Below the pieces are notes generated by a model that was given only the letters and a program-made list of their open reading frames with translations, ran no database searches and had not been told where the DNA came from. Made by a program: the position numbers and the translations under genes. Source: CAVVAL01 sp963742725 (GTDB taxonomy: Bacteria; Actinomycetota; Actinomycetes; Mycobacteriales; Cryptosporangiaceae). Taken from it: 64,000 nucleotides of DNA. The DNA lies in contig CAVUMX010000001.1 in NCBI GenBank assembly GCA_963742725.1, forward strand, positions 2,810,791 through 2,874,790, in the 5' to 3' direction. Shown here one piece after another: positions 1 through 11,296 of this stretch (positions within the stretch are counted from its first letter, which is position 1; the number at the start of each line of letters is the position of its first letter).

Positions 1-1
1 C

Positions 2-1818
<1,817 letters not shown>

Positions 1819-1822
<4 letters not shown>

Positions 1823-2667
1823 GTGCGCCCGGGTACGCACCTGCTGCGACGCTGTCGCTGCGGGCCGAAGCCGCCCGCCAGCTGACGAGGCGGCGGACCC
1901 AGTTCGCGCTGGGCTTCCTCGTCCTGCTGCCGCTGCTGCTGCTCGTCGCGTTCCTGATCGGCGGGACGCCCGAGGACGACGACGCGGCGACCCGGGGCGT
2001 CAGCCTGGTGGACGTGGCCACGGCCAGCGCCGCCAACTTCACGCTCTTCACGCTGTTCGCGTCGTCCACGTTCCTGCTGGTCGTCGTGGTCGCCCTGTTC
2101 TGCGGCGACACGGTGGCGAGCGAGGCGAGCTGGGGGAGCCTGCGGTACCTGCTGGCGGCGCCCGTGCCCCGGGCGCGGCTGCTGCGGCAGAAGCTGCTCG
2201 TGGCGCTCGGCTACAGCGGGTTCGCGCTCGTGCTGCTGCCGACCGTCGCGCTGCTCTCCGGCGCGGCCGCGTTCGGCTGGGACCCCCTCTCGACGCCCAT
2301 CGGCGAGCAGATCCCGCCGTGGGAGGCCGTCGGGCGGATCGCCATGGCGGTCGGCTACATCGCCGTCAGCCTCATGATGGTCGCGTCGCTGGCGTTCCTC
2401 CTGTCCGTCAGCACGGACGCGCCGCTCGGAGCGGTCGGCGGCGCGGTGATGCTCTACATCACGTCGAACATCCTCGACTCCGTCGAAGCGCTCGGCGAGC
2501 TGCGGGCCGTCCTGCCGACCCGGTACAACCTGGCCTGGCTCGGCGCGCTGTCGTCGCCCGTGCAGACCGAGGAGATGGTCAAGGGCGGCATCTCGGCGCT
2601 CCTCTACAGCACGCTGTTCCTGGCGCTGGCCTGGCGAAAGTTCACCCGCAAGGACATCGTGAGCTAG
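1819..2667 (+). CDS. ABC-2 type transporter permease
   Basis: This 282-residue membrane protein begins with GTG inside a GTGA overlap with the ATPase gene, indicating translational coupling. A cytoplasmic N-terminus rich in Arg is followed by about six hydrophobic helices (near residues 27-48, 75-97, 115-140, 170-195, 200-220 and 258-275). The segment RYLLAAPVPRARLLRQK between helices 2 and 3 is typical of ABC-2 permeases. It should form the membrane channel for the fused ATPase upstream. The substrate cannot be read from sequence. An in-frame opening continues upstream to about 115, but that part is the antisense-like shadow of the ATPase gene. Confidence 0.85.
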
Positions 2668-2695
2668 CCCGGCGACGACCTGTCACCATCGGATC

Positions 2696-3526
2696 ATGGT
2701 GCTGCGTGACTTGCTCGGCGATGGGGTTCAGGTGGACACGGTGCTCGCGGACGGTCCCGTCGCGCCGGGCGGCGTTCTCTCTGGTGAGGTGCGGCTGGTG
2801 GGCGGATCCCGTAACCACAGGTTGCAGGGCATCACGCTCGGGCTGGTCGTCGGCGGTAGCCGAGAAGGGGACGTGGAACTGGACCGGCAGCAGGTGGCTG
2901 CTCCACGCACCCTCCCGGCCGGCACCCGCGGCGTCGTGCCCTTCCAGATGTCGTTGCCCTGGGACACACCGCTCACGACGATCGGTGGCCGTCGCGCCAG
3001 CAGGGCTGCGGTCCGGATCCGCACAGAAGTGCGGCTCGCCGGCGCGCTGGACAAGAACGACAGCGATCCGGTGATCGTCTGCGCGGCGCCGGTACAGCAA
3101 CGGGTCATCGAGGCGATGTACGCCCTCGGCTACCGCTTCCGCGAGGACCGAGTGGTGATCAGGCGAGAGGCCGACGTGGCACCGGCCATCCGGCAGTACC
3201 TCCGGTTCAGGTCGCCAGGCTATGCCGACGCACCTATCACCGTCGTCTTCGTCGCGGGCCCGCGGTCGGTGGACCTGACTCTGTTGAGGGAGGGGACCGA
3301 AGTCGCGGGCAGCTCCGCAGGCGCCTTCGCGGAGCTCGCTGTCGACCTGGCGGTCGACGTCGCGGTACTGGGTCACGTCGAGCCTCCCTATGGCGACACG
3401 ACGGGTGCCGTGCACACCACCGGCCAGTACGTTCGGTCGACCGTGGACTACTCCTGGCTCGACGAGGACCTCGACTGGGAAGGTTGGATCACGGAACGCA
3501 TCGACGCCGTCCGGTCCGCGCGCTGA
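2696..3526 (+). CDS. Spo0M-like (SpoOM) protein, copy 1
   Basis: This 276-residue protein resembles the sporulation-control protein Spo0M, which has an arrestin-like beta-sandwich fold. Family-like segments are GVQVDTVLADGPVAPGG near the start, LAGALDKNDSDPV in the middle and DWEGWITERIDAV at the end. The same three segments recur in the next gene, so the two are tandem paralogues. ATG follows no clear ribosome binding site, so the start is less certain than that of copy 2. There is no signal peptide or membrane helix. In Bacillus the family affects sporulation and cell morphology; a role in actinobacteria is only inferred. Confidence 0.8.
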   Translation: MVLRDLLGDGVQVDTVLADGPVAPGGVLSGEVRLVGGSRNHRLQGITLGLVVGGSREGDVELDRQQVAAPRTLPAGTRGVVPFQMSLPWDTPLTTIGGRRASRAAVRIRTEVRLAGALDKNDSDPVIVCAAPVQQRVIEAMYALGYRFREDRVVIRREADVAPAIRQYLRFRSPGYADAPITVVFVAGPRSVDLTLLREGTEVAGSSAGAFAELAVDLAVDVAVLGHVEPPYGDTTGAVHTTGQYVRSTVDYSWLDEDLDWEGWITERIDAVRSAR

Positions 3527-3595
3527 TCAGGTGTATCTCCGCGCGGCACATCCACTCCTGTAACCGGACCGTCCACCGTTAGGAGGAGCGACAGC

Positions 3596-4366
3596 ATGGT
3601 GTTCAAGCGGCTCAAGGCCAGCCTCGGCTCGGGGGTGTCCGTCGACACCGTCCTCGCCAACCCGAACGTCGTGCCGGGCGGTGAACTCACCGGCGAGGTG
3701 CGGTTCACCGGCGGGAGCGTCGACTACGACGTCGAGGGGATCACGCTCACGCTGGTCGCCCTCGTCGAGATCGAGAGCGGCGACTCGGAGTACCGCAGCA
3801 ACGAGCCGTTCCACCGGGTACCCGTCGCGGGACGGTTCCGGCTCGCCGCCGGCGCCACCCACGCCGTGCCGTTCCGGTTCAACGTGCCGTGGGAGACGCC
3901 GATCACGGCTGTCTACGGGCAGCACCTGCACGGCATGTCGCTGCACGTGCGCACCGAGCTGGAACTGGCCGGGGCGCTCGACAAGGACGACAGCGACCCG
4001 ATCCACGTCCACGCGCTGCCGGCGCAGCAGCGGATCCTCGACGCGTTCGGCCGCCTCGGATTCCGCTTCCACGGCGCCGACCTGGAGAAGGGCCGCATCC
4101 CCGGCTCCTCGATGCCGTTCTACCAGGAGGTCGAGTTCTACCCCGGCGGCCAGTACGTGAGCGCCATGAAGGAACTGGAGCTGACCTTCATCGCCGGCCC
4201 GACCTCGCTCGACGTGATCATGGAACTGGACAAGCGCGGCGGCTTCCTCAGCGCGGGCGGCGACGCGTACAACCGGTTCCGCGTCGACTACGCCAGCGTC
4301 GACCAGCAGGACTGGGAGGGTTGGCTTCAGCAGCGCCTGTCGGCGCTCACGTCCCGCCGCTGGTAG
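3596..4366 (+). CDS. Spo0M-like (SpoOM) protein, copy 2
   Basis: This 256-residue Spo0M-family protein starts at an ATG behind a strong AGGAGG. Family features are the GVSVDTVLANPNVVPGGEL start, LAGALDKDDSDPI in the centre and the terminal DWEGWLQQRL. It is closer to the usual family form than copy 1, which has diverged in the middle third. The last 40 bases overlap the 3' end of the convergent gpgS gene, with no room for a separate terminator. Function in this organism is inferred from family membership only. Confidence 0.85.
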   Translation: MVFKRLKASLGSGVSVDTVLANPNVVPGGELTGEVRFTGGSVDYDVEGITLTLVALVEIESGDSEYRSNEPFHRVPVAGRFRLAAGATHAVPFRFNVPWETPITAVYGQHLHGMSLHVRTELELAGALDKDDSDPIHVHALPAQQRILDAFGRLGFRFHGADLEKGRIPGSSMPFYQEVEFYPGGQYVSAMKELELTFIAGPTSLDVIMELDKRGGFLSAGGDAYNRFRVDYASVDQQDWEGWLQQRLSALTSRRW

Positions 4367-5274
4367 CCCGGGACGGTGATCATCGGCGGGCGCTCGACCG
4401 TCGGCAGGTCGGTCTCGACCGGTTCGATGCGGCCGTGCGCCCGCCGGAACTGGGTGAGCGTGGCGGGGCCGCCGGCGCCGGTGCGGGCGGCGACCGTGTG
4501 CAGGATCGTCGCGGCCATCCGGCCCAGGGCGGCGGTGTCCTGGTGGCCGTGGCGGCGCTCGCCGAGATCGACCTGGGCGACGGCGTCCAGCCCGCACGCC
4601 TGGACGGTGTCGATGAGCAGCCCGGTCTCGACCCCGTACCCGGCGGCGAACGGCAGCCGCTCCAGCAACGAGCGCCGTGCCGCGTACTCGCCGGCCAGCG
4701 GCTGGATCACCCCGGCCAGCTCCGGAAAGTGCAGGTTGAGCAGCGGACGGGCCATCAGCTCGGTGACCCGCCCACCGCCCGCCGCCGACACGTCCAGCAG
4801 CGGACGGTCGTAGAACGCCTTGACGAGCTGGACGTCCGCGTCGCACAGCAGCGGGCCGAGCAGCCCGGTCACGTAGTGCGGGCCGAACTCGGTCAGATCG
4901 GCGTCGACGTACACGATCACGTCGCCGGACGTCGCCGCGAGCGCCTTCCACAGCACCTCGCCCTTGCCCGGGTACGACCCGACCTCGGGCAGCACGTCGT
5001 CCCGGTGGACCACCTTGGCGCCGGCGGCGGCGGCGACCTCGGCGGTGCGGTCGGCGGATCCGGAGTCCACGACCACGATCTCGTCCACGAGGCCCGTGGC
5101 TTCGGCGAGCGCGACGATGCCGGCCACGATCCGGCCCACGGTGGGTTCTTCGTCCAGAGCGGGCAGGACCACGCTCACCGACGTGCCGGATTTGCGGTCC
5201 CGGAGCAGGTCGACGGGCCAGTCGCCGGCCTGCGACGTCCGCTCGTGGAACCACCGCTCGGCATCTGCGCGCAC
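4327..5274 (-). CDS. gpgS: Glucosyl-3-phosphoglycerate synthase
   Basis: A 315-residue GT2/GT81-type glycosyltransferase that joins glucose from an NDP-glucose donor to 3-phosphoglycerate, the first step toward glucosylglycerate and, in mycobacteria, methylglucose lipopolysaccharide. Visible features are the nucleotide-binding start SVVLPALDEEPTVGRIV (about residues 33-49), DSGSADRT, the metal-binding YVDADLTEFGPHY (about 122-134) and the acceptor-loop GVIQPLAGEYAARR. The GTG start is preceded by CAGGCT and then exactly six bases, consistent with a leaderless mRNA. It is divergent from the thrC riboswitch leader and overlaps copy 2 of the Spo0M-like genes by 40 bases at its 3' end. Confidence 0.9.
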   Translation of the reverse strand: MRADAERWFHERTSQAGDWPVDLLRDRKSGTSVSVVLPALDEEPTVGRIVAGIVALAEATGLVDEIVVVDSGSADRTAEVAAAAGAKVVHRDDVLPEVGSYPGKGEVLWKALAATSGDVIVYVDADLTEFGPHYVTGLLGPLLCDADVQLVKAFYDRPLLDVSAAGGGRVTELMARPLLNLHFPELAGVIQPLAGEYAARRSLLERLPFAAGYGVETGLLIDTVQACGLDAVAQVDLGERRHGHQDTAALGRMAATILHTVAARTGAGGPATLTQFRRAHGRIEPVETDLPTVERPPMITVPGYQRRDVSADRRC

Positions 5275-5357
5275 GGCGCCAGCCTGCCATGTGGGATCTC
5301 ACAGTGACCTTCCCGGGCACGCCACGTAAGCTGACACCGATAACTGAATACGCACAT

Positions 5358-5476
5358 CTCATCCAGAGGGGCAGAGGGATACGGCCCGTTGAAGCCCCGG
5401 CAACCACCACGCGCGCTCTCATCGCGAGGCCTGTGTGGCAGGTGCCAAGTCCGTCCCGACAATCGGGAAAGATGAG
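5358..5476 (+). promoter_or_regulatory. SAM-I (S-box) riboswitch controlling thrC
   Basis: The leader carries the S-box core: CTCATC then AGAGGGGCAGAGGGAT, GGCCCGTTGAAGCCCCGGCAACC in two overlapping pieces, GGTGCCAA, and a CCCGACAATCGGG hairpin. CTCATC (5358-5363) pairs with GATGAG (5471-5476) to close P1. The 3' P1 strand runs directly into GAGGAAAGG (5474-5482), the Shine-Dalgarno of thrC, whose ATG is at 5491. SAM-stabilised P1 would therefore hide the ribosome binding site; no separate terminator hairpin with a T-run is visible. Translational repression by SAM is the simplest reading. Confidence 0.9.
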
Positions 5477-5490
5477 GAAAGGGCCTCGCC

Positions 5491-6765
5491 ATGACCACAT
5501 TTCTGCCTGCCACCGACATCGCGCCCAGCCCGGCGGAGAACCTCCGCTGTCGCAACTGCGGCGCCACATTCCCCCTGATCGCGATCCACGCCTGCGCGGA
5601 GTGTTTCGGCCCGCTGGAGGTCGGCTACGACGAGGCGCGGCTCACGAGCGTCACGCGCGAGCAGATCGAGGCGGGCCCCCGCAACATCTGGCGTTACGCG
5701 CCGCTCCTGCCGGTCGGGCAGGACCCTGAGTCCCGGGTGTCGCTCGACCCCGGCTTCACGCCGCTGGTCCGCGCAGACCGGCTCGCCGCCGAACTGGGCA
5801 TCACGGGCGGCCTGTGGGTCAAGGACGACAGCGCCAACCCGACCCACTCGTTCAAGGACCGCGTCGTCTCGGTGGCCCTGACGGCCGCCAAGGGGCTCGG
5901 CTTCACCGCCGTGGCCTGCGCGTCCACCGGCAACCTGGCCAACTCGGTCGCCGCCCACGCGGCCCGCGCCGGCCTCGACGCCACCGTGTTCATCCCGAGC
6001 GACCTCGAGCAGGCCAAGATCGTCAACAGCGCGATCTACGCGCCCCGGCTGGTGGCCGTCGACGGCAGCTACGACGACGTCAACCGTCTCACCAGCGAAC
6101 TTACCGAGACGGACGAGTTCGAGGAGACCGCGTTCGTCAACCAGAACGTCCGCCCGTACTACGCCGAGGGCTCCAAGACGATCGGGTACGAGACCGCCGA
6201 GCAGCTCGGCTGGCGACTGCCGGCGCAGATCGTCGTGCCGATCGCGTCCGGATCGCTGCTGACGAAGATCGACAAGGCGTTCAGCGAACTGATCAAAGCC
6301 GGGCTGGTCGACGAGTCGCCGTGGAGCGTGTTCGGCGCCCAGTCGGCCGGGTGCTCGCCCGTGTACACCGCCTTCGCCGCCGGCCAGGACGTCGTCCAGC
6401 CGGTCAAGCCGACCGGCATCGCCAAGAGCCTGAACATCGGCAACCCGGCGGACGGGCCGTACGTGCTCGACGCGGTCCGCCGGACGGGCGGGGCCATCGA
6501 GTCGGTCACCGACGACGAGATCCGGGAGGGCATCGCGCTGCTCGCCCGTACGACCGGCATCTTCGCCGAGACGGCCGGCGGCGTGACGGTCGCCGTCCTG
6601 AAGAAGCTCGTCGAGTCCGGCCAGCTCGACCCCACGCGCGAGACCGTCATCTACAACACGGGTGAGGGGCTCAAGACCCTGGACGCGGTCGTGGACCAGG
6701 TCGGCCCGACCCACCGCATCGCGCCGTCCCTCAAGGGTGCCCGCGAGGCCGGTCTGCTCAGCTAG
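5491..6765 (+). CDS. thrC: Threonine synthase
   Basis: A 424-residue PLP enzyme converting O-phosphohomoserine to threonine. A four-Cys ribbon (C20, C23, C35, C38) opens the protein, as in many actinobacterial threonine synthases. The PLP lysine is K122 in NPTHSFKDR, and the glycine-rich phosphate cup appears later as IASGSLLTK. Length is normal. The ATG lies nine bases after GAGGAAAGG, which is embedded in the SAM riboswitch. The gene shares the homoserine branch point with methionine synthesis, which makes SAM control understandable. It precedes the cold-shock and groEL genes, an order also known in Streptomyces. Confidence 0.95.
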   Translation: MTTFLPATDIAPSPAENLRCRNCGATFPLIAIHACAECFGPLEVGYDEARLTSVTREQIEAGPRNIWRYAPLLPVGQDPESRVSLDPGFTPLVRADRLAAELGITGGLWVKDDSANPTHSFKDRVVSVALTAAKGLGFTAVACASTGNLANSVAAHAARAGLDATVFIPSDLEQAKIVNSAIYAPRLVAVDGSYDDVNRLTSELTETDEFEETAFVNQNVRPYYAEGSKTIGYETAEQLGWRLPAQIVVPIASGSLLTKIDKAFSELIKAGLVDESPWSVFGAQSAGCSPVYTAFAAGQDVVQPVKPTGIAKSLNIGNPADGPYVLDAVRRTGGAIESVTDDEIREGIALLARTTGIFAETAGGVTVAVLKKLVESGQLDPTRETVIYNTGEGLKTLDAVVDQVGPTHRIAPSLKGAREAGLLS

Positions 6766-7189
6766 TGGGGCGGCGCCAGCGCAACGGCTGGCGGATGTAG
6801 CCGCCGCGATCCAGGCCGGCCCAGCGCTCGAACAGGTTGCGGCCGCCGTGGTCGCCGCAGACCAGCCACGAGTACAGCTGGCCGAGTCCGTAGAGAGGCA
6901 GGAAGAACGGGCCGAAGATCGCTGCCTGCACGCTGTGCACGGTCTCGTGCGCGAGCAGCCCGGCCTTGTCGGGGGACAGCAGGTACTCCGGCCCGTTCTT
7001 CGTGTTGATGACGTTGCCGAGGGTGAACGCGCCCGCGACCGGGAACGACAGCCGGTAGCCGCAGCCGATCCACATGCCGCCCGGCGCACGCTGGAACCGG
7101 CTGCGGCCGATCGTCCCCACGAGGAGGCCGAGCGGGGTCATGAGGTTCACCCAGTTGATCGCCGTGCGGAGACGCTGCCAGCCGGTCAC
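6758..7189 (-). CDS. Hypothetical membrane-associated protein with HETVH motif
   Basis: A 143-residue protein of unknown family. Two hydrophobic stretches are seen: WVNLMTPLGLLVGTIG near residues 13-28 and AAIFGPFFLPLYGLGQLY near 91-108. Between them lies LLAHETVHSVQ, an HExxH pattern that in metallopeptidases binds zinc. A catalytic role is only a possibility, because no third ligand can be assigned. The GTG start overlaps the stop of the upstream GNAT gene by four bases (GTGA), so the two form a coupled operon. Its 3' end overlaps the end of thrC by eight bases on the opposite strand. Confidence 0.7.
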   Translation of the reverse strand: MTGWQRLRTAINWVNLMTPLGLLVGTIGRSRFQRAPGGMWIGCGYRLSFPVAGAFTLGNVINTKNGPEYLLSPDKAGLLAHETVHSVQAAIFGPFFLPLYGLGQLYSWLVCGDHGGRNLFERWAGLDRGGYIRQPLRWRRPTS

Positions 7190-7704
7190 GGCGCCATTCT
7201 GACCTGCTCGGCGGCTGCCGGGCGGGACATCTCGATCTCGGTCACGCCCTCGTACAGCGGGTGGGGCGCCGAGCCGCCGGTCGGGACGAAGCCGAGCCGC
7301 CGGTACGCGGCCATCGCGCGCGGGTTCTCGGCGGCGACCTCCAGGAACAGCTCGTCACGACCGCACGCCAGCGACCAGGCGGCGATCTCCTCGATCAGGC
7401 GGGCGAGCAGTCCGGCGCCGCGGTACGCCGGGGCGATGTACACCCCGATGACCTCGGTCGGAACGTCGAACACCTCGCCGGTGGCCGTCGCCACGAAACG
7501 TCCGTCGACTTCGGCCACGAACGTCGCCCGCTCCGACCCGGACGATCCGCGCGCGGCGGCGTCGTCCCAGCGTGAGGCTGGTGACTGAGACGCGTTCTCC
7601 AACGTCTCGACGTACGCGATGGGGGTGTCGGCGAGCATCTCCAACCGCAGCGCCCGCGCCTGCGGTCCGTCGTCCGGCCGGATACGGCGTACCAGTGGCT
7701 CCAT
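7186..7704 (-). CDS. GNAT family N-acetyltransferase
   Basis: A 172-residue acetyltransferase of the GNAT fold. The acetyl-CoA binding region is IAPAYRGAGLLARLIEEI (about residues 92-109), containing the R-G-x-G loop of motif A, followed by LEVAAENPRAMAAYRRLGF, which is motif B. It probably transfers an acetyl group to an amine; the acceptor is not predictable. ATG at 7704 is the first good start. It is the upstream gene of a two-gene operon with the HETVH protein and is divergent from the cold-shock gene, with a 202-bp intergenic region between. Confidence 0.85.
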   Translation of the reverse strand: MEPLVRRIRPDDGPQARALRLEMLADTPIAYVETLENASQSPASRWDDAAARGSSGSERATFVAEVDGRFVATATGEVFDVPTEVIGVYIAPAYRGAGLLARLIEEIAAWSLACGRDELFLEVAAENPRAMAAYRRLGFVPTGGSAPHPLYEGVTEIEMSRPAAAEQVRMAP

Positions 7705-7906
7705 GGAACGTACATAACCCCGCGCATGTGGTGTAGGCCAATGGTTTTTCGCGACTTCTTCCGCGAGTGTGACGGGTCCGGTACCGTGCGTTCTGGTCGT
7801 AGTTCTTGCCAGATTGGTGCACGATCCGCAGTGCTTGGCACCTGGACGAAGACCCGGGTCGCACGAGGGGTGCGGTCCGCCGCACGACAGGTAAGGAAGT
7901 GCGCAG

Positions 7907-8110
7907 GTGGCTCAAGGCACTGTGAAGTGGTTCAACGCCGAGAAGGGCTACGGCTTCATCGCGGTCGACAACGGGTCGGACGTCTTCGTCCACTTCTCCG
8001 CGATCCAGATGGACGGCTACAAGTCCCTCGAAGACGGCCAGCGCGTCGAGTTCGAGGTGACCCAGGGGCCCAAGGGTCCGCAGGCTGACGCCGTGCGCGT
8101 CGTCGGCTGA
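7907..8110 (+). CDS. Cold shock protein (CspA family)
   Basis: A 67-residue single-domain cold shock protein that binds single-stranded RNA and DNA. RNP1 is KGYGFIAV and RNP2 is VFVHFSAI. The GTG start is set by AAGGAAG eight bases upstream and by the conserved AQGTVKWFN opening. The intergenic region before it (7705-7906) is long and can fold, for instance GTGCGG pairing with CCGCAC near 7870-7885, as is common for csp leaders. It is followed by a strong terminator and then by groEL. Confidence 0.95.
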   Translation: MAQGTVKWFNAEKGYGFIAVDNGSDVFVHFSAIQMDGYKSLEDGQRVEFEVTQGPKGPQADAVRVVG

Positions 8111-8125
8111 CCACGCCGGCAACCG

Positions 8126-8157
8126 AAGGCCCGTCCCAGTCCGGGGGACGGGCCTTT
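8126..8157 (+). terminator. Rho-independent terminator after cold shock gene
   Basis: AAGGCCCGTCCC (8126-8137) pairs with GGGACGGGCCTT (8145-8156), a 12-bp perfect stem with a seven-base loop and a short T-run. It lies 15 bases after the csp stop and isolates that gene from groEL. Confidence 0.85.
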
Positions 8158-8159
8158 CG

Positions 8160-8186
8160 CTTGCACTCTCACCATCCGAGTGCTAA
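8160..8186 (+). promoter_or_regulatory. CIRCE operator 1 (HrcA site), degenerate left arm
   Basis: CTTGCACTC, nine bases, then GAGTGCTAA. The right arm is identical to the consensus (TTAGCACTC-N9-GAGTGCTAA) and the left arm matches at the core GCACTC. This is a binding site for the heat-shock repressor HrcA upstream of groEL. Confidence 0.85.
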
Positions 8187-8194
8187 ACCTTGAA

Positions 8195-8221
8195 CTGGCA
8201 CTCGACTGCGTTGAGTGCCAG
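8195..8221 (+). promoter_or_regulatory. CIRCE operator 2 (HrcA site)
   Basis: CTGGCACTC, nine bases, then GAGTGCCAG: perfectly symmetric arms with the CIRCE core and spacing. It starts nine bases after operator 1. Two sites suggest tight HrcA repression of groEL; the groEL start is about 180 bases downstream. Confidence 0.88.
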
Positions 8222-8399
8222 GTCGGGGCGGTGAGGCCGCCGGGCCGCGGGCGATGTGAGCCGGCGGAGCCCGGAGGTCGTCCGTCGCGGGCATCGAACC
8301 CGGCCGCGATAACAGGTTGTGGCGCCGATGAGGCGCCGCGATGTCAGCCCGAGCACCACCCGTGCGACGGCTGTCCCAACCATCGGAGGACCACACCGT

Positions 8400-10028
<1,629 letters not shown>

Positions 10029-10046
10029 GTCCAGCGCAGTACCAAC

Positions 10047-10078
10047 AAAAGGGGGCGGCCTACGGGCCGCCCCCTTTT
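10047..10078 (+). terminator. Rho-independent terminator after groEL
   Basis: AAAAGGGGGCGGCC (10047-10060) pairs with GGCCGCCCCCTTTT (10065-10078), a perfect 14-bp stem with a four-base loop and T-run, 18 bases after the groEL stop. Confidence 0.93.
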
Positions 10079-10285
10079 GCGTGGCCCAGATCACATACTG
10101 ACTGTGTGTAGCCAACTACTGTAAGTATCCACTGCTGCGGCACGGTCCACTCCCGACCGAGCGACGCGCCGGGTGACCTGCGGCGACGCGCCGAATCTGA
10201 ACCGGTTCCGGTGAGTCTGATAGGCGACGTATAGCAGACAAGCCATGAATTGTCGCTACTCTCGGTCATCGTGAGCGTCGAATCG

Positions 10286-10314
10286 TTGATCCAACCTCAA
10301 GGTTGGCATAAATG
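10286..10314 (+). promoter_or_regulatory. Candidate promoter with palindrome in the spacer (MerR-like layout)
   Basis: TTGATC (10286-10291), a 17-base spacer, then TAAATG (10309-10314). The spacer contains CCAACCTCAAGGTTGG (10291-10306), a 16-bp inverted repeat. A dyad between -35 and -10 is the MerR-family layout. The rest of 10082-10363 shows no gene that I can support. Confidence 0.35.
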
Positions 10315-10363
10315 AGGCGCCATATCACACGACGGGGGCATCAGGGAAGAAGGCGCACTGTTA

Positions 10364-11296
10364 ATGTCCCGTGACATGTTGGCCAACACCACGGCCGAGC
10401 CTGTTCGCCGCGACGATTCGCTCTCCCGTTTCCCCGTGCCGGCCCTCGCGCCCATCATCGCCGCGGCGTTCGCGGTCGGGCAGCCGCTCCTCGCCCACCT
10501 GATCGGCATCCTCCGCTGGGACCAGTGCTTCTGCGGCGGCGCCGAAGCCGGCTGGGGCCTCGGACTGGCCGCCGTCCTCTGGTACACGGCGATCTCCGTA
10601 CCCGCCGGGTTGCTGATCGCCCGGAAGCTCATCGGCCGTCCGGTCCGCGCCAGGCCGTCCGAGTTCGTCAGCGGCATCATCCCGGCCGCGCTGGGCGCGC
10701 TGCTCGCGACGCCGGTCGTCGCGGCGCTCGCCAACCACGCGGTCGTGCCGGGCATCGAGTACCCGGGCGTCGTCGCCGGGTTCAGCGTCCCGGTCGGCGC
10801 CGGCATCGGTGTGCTCGCCGCCCTCGCCGCCCTCGCGTCCGCCGCCGTCGTCCGCGGGCTGGCCGCCAGTTGGCTTTGGGTCTGGTTCGTCGGCATGGTC
10901 AGCGCAGTGCTGCTCAAGCTCGCGCAGGACGGTGGCGCCCAGCCGCTCGGCGGGATCGACGTCGCGTTCGCCGATGGCCGGTTCGCCGCCGGGCTGTACC
11001 GCGCCTTCGCCGACGTCGGCTGGCTGATCGCGCTGGTCGCGCCGGCCGCCGTCGCGGCGTACGTCGCGTACCGGTCGGTCCGCTCGGGCAGCGGCGCCGT
11101 CGCGGCCGCCCTGGGCGGTGTCGCCGGCACGCTGCTGATCGTCGCGGCCTACCGCGGCCGGGGCGACGTGCTCGTCGGCGACGAACCCTGGTACGGGCTG
11201 GCGATCGCCGAGCTGGTGCTCAGCGCGGCGGCGGCCGTGATCGCGGCGTTCGTCACCCGCATGCGGTTCCCGATCGTCCGCCCGCCGACGAGCTAG
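10364..11296 (+). CDS. Polytopic membrane protein of unknown function
   Basis: A 310-residue protein with about eight hydrophobic segments after a polar N-terminus of some 25 residues. Helices are seen near residues 27-48, 62-84, 98-122, 132-165, 172-185, 218-240, 246-263 and 275-300. No known family motif was recognised. WDQCFCGG between helices 1 and 2 places two Cys in a loop. ATG 10364 or ATG 10376 could be the start. The stop overlaps that of the convergent subtilase gene by three bases, so a functional link is not implied. A possible MerR-type promoter lies about 50 bases upstream. Confidence 0.7.
   Translation: MSRDMLANTTAEPVRRDDSLSRFPVPALAPIIAAAFAVGQPLLAHLIGILRWDQCFCGGAEAGWGLGLAAVLWYTAISVPAGLLIARKLIGRPVRARPSEFVSGIIPAALGALLATPVVAALANHAVVPGIEYPGVVAGFSVPVGAGIGVLAALAALASAAVVRGLAASWLWVWFVGMVSAVLLKLAQDGGAQPLGGIDVAFADGRFAAGLYRAFADVGWLIALVAPAAVAAYVAYRSVRSGSGAVAAALGGVAGTLLIVAAYRGRGDVLVGDEPWYGLAIAELVLSAAAAVIAAFVTRMRFPIVRPPTS

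Noticed and set aside
3527..5569. A 680-codon open frame on the - strand through gpgS and Spo0M-like copy 2
   Set aside because: It is in a different frame from gpgS and has an Arg-rich low-complexity product.
10060..10269. A 69-codon - strand frame after groEL
   Set aside because: It runs through the groEL terminator and has no ribosome binding site or recognisable feature.
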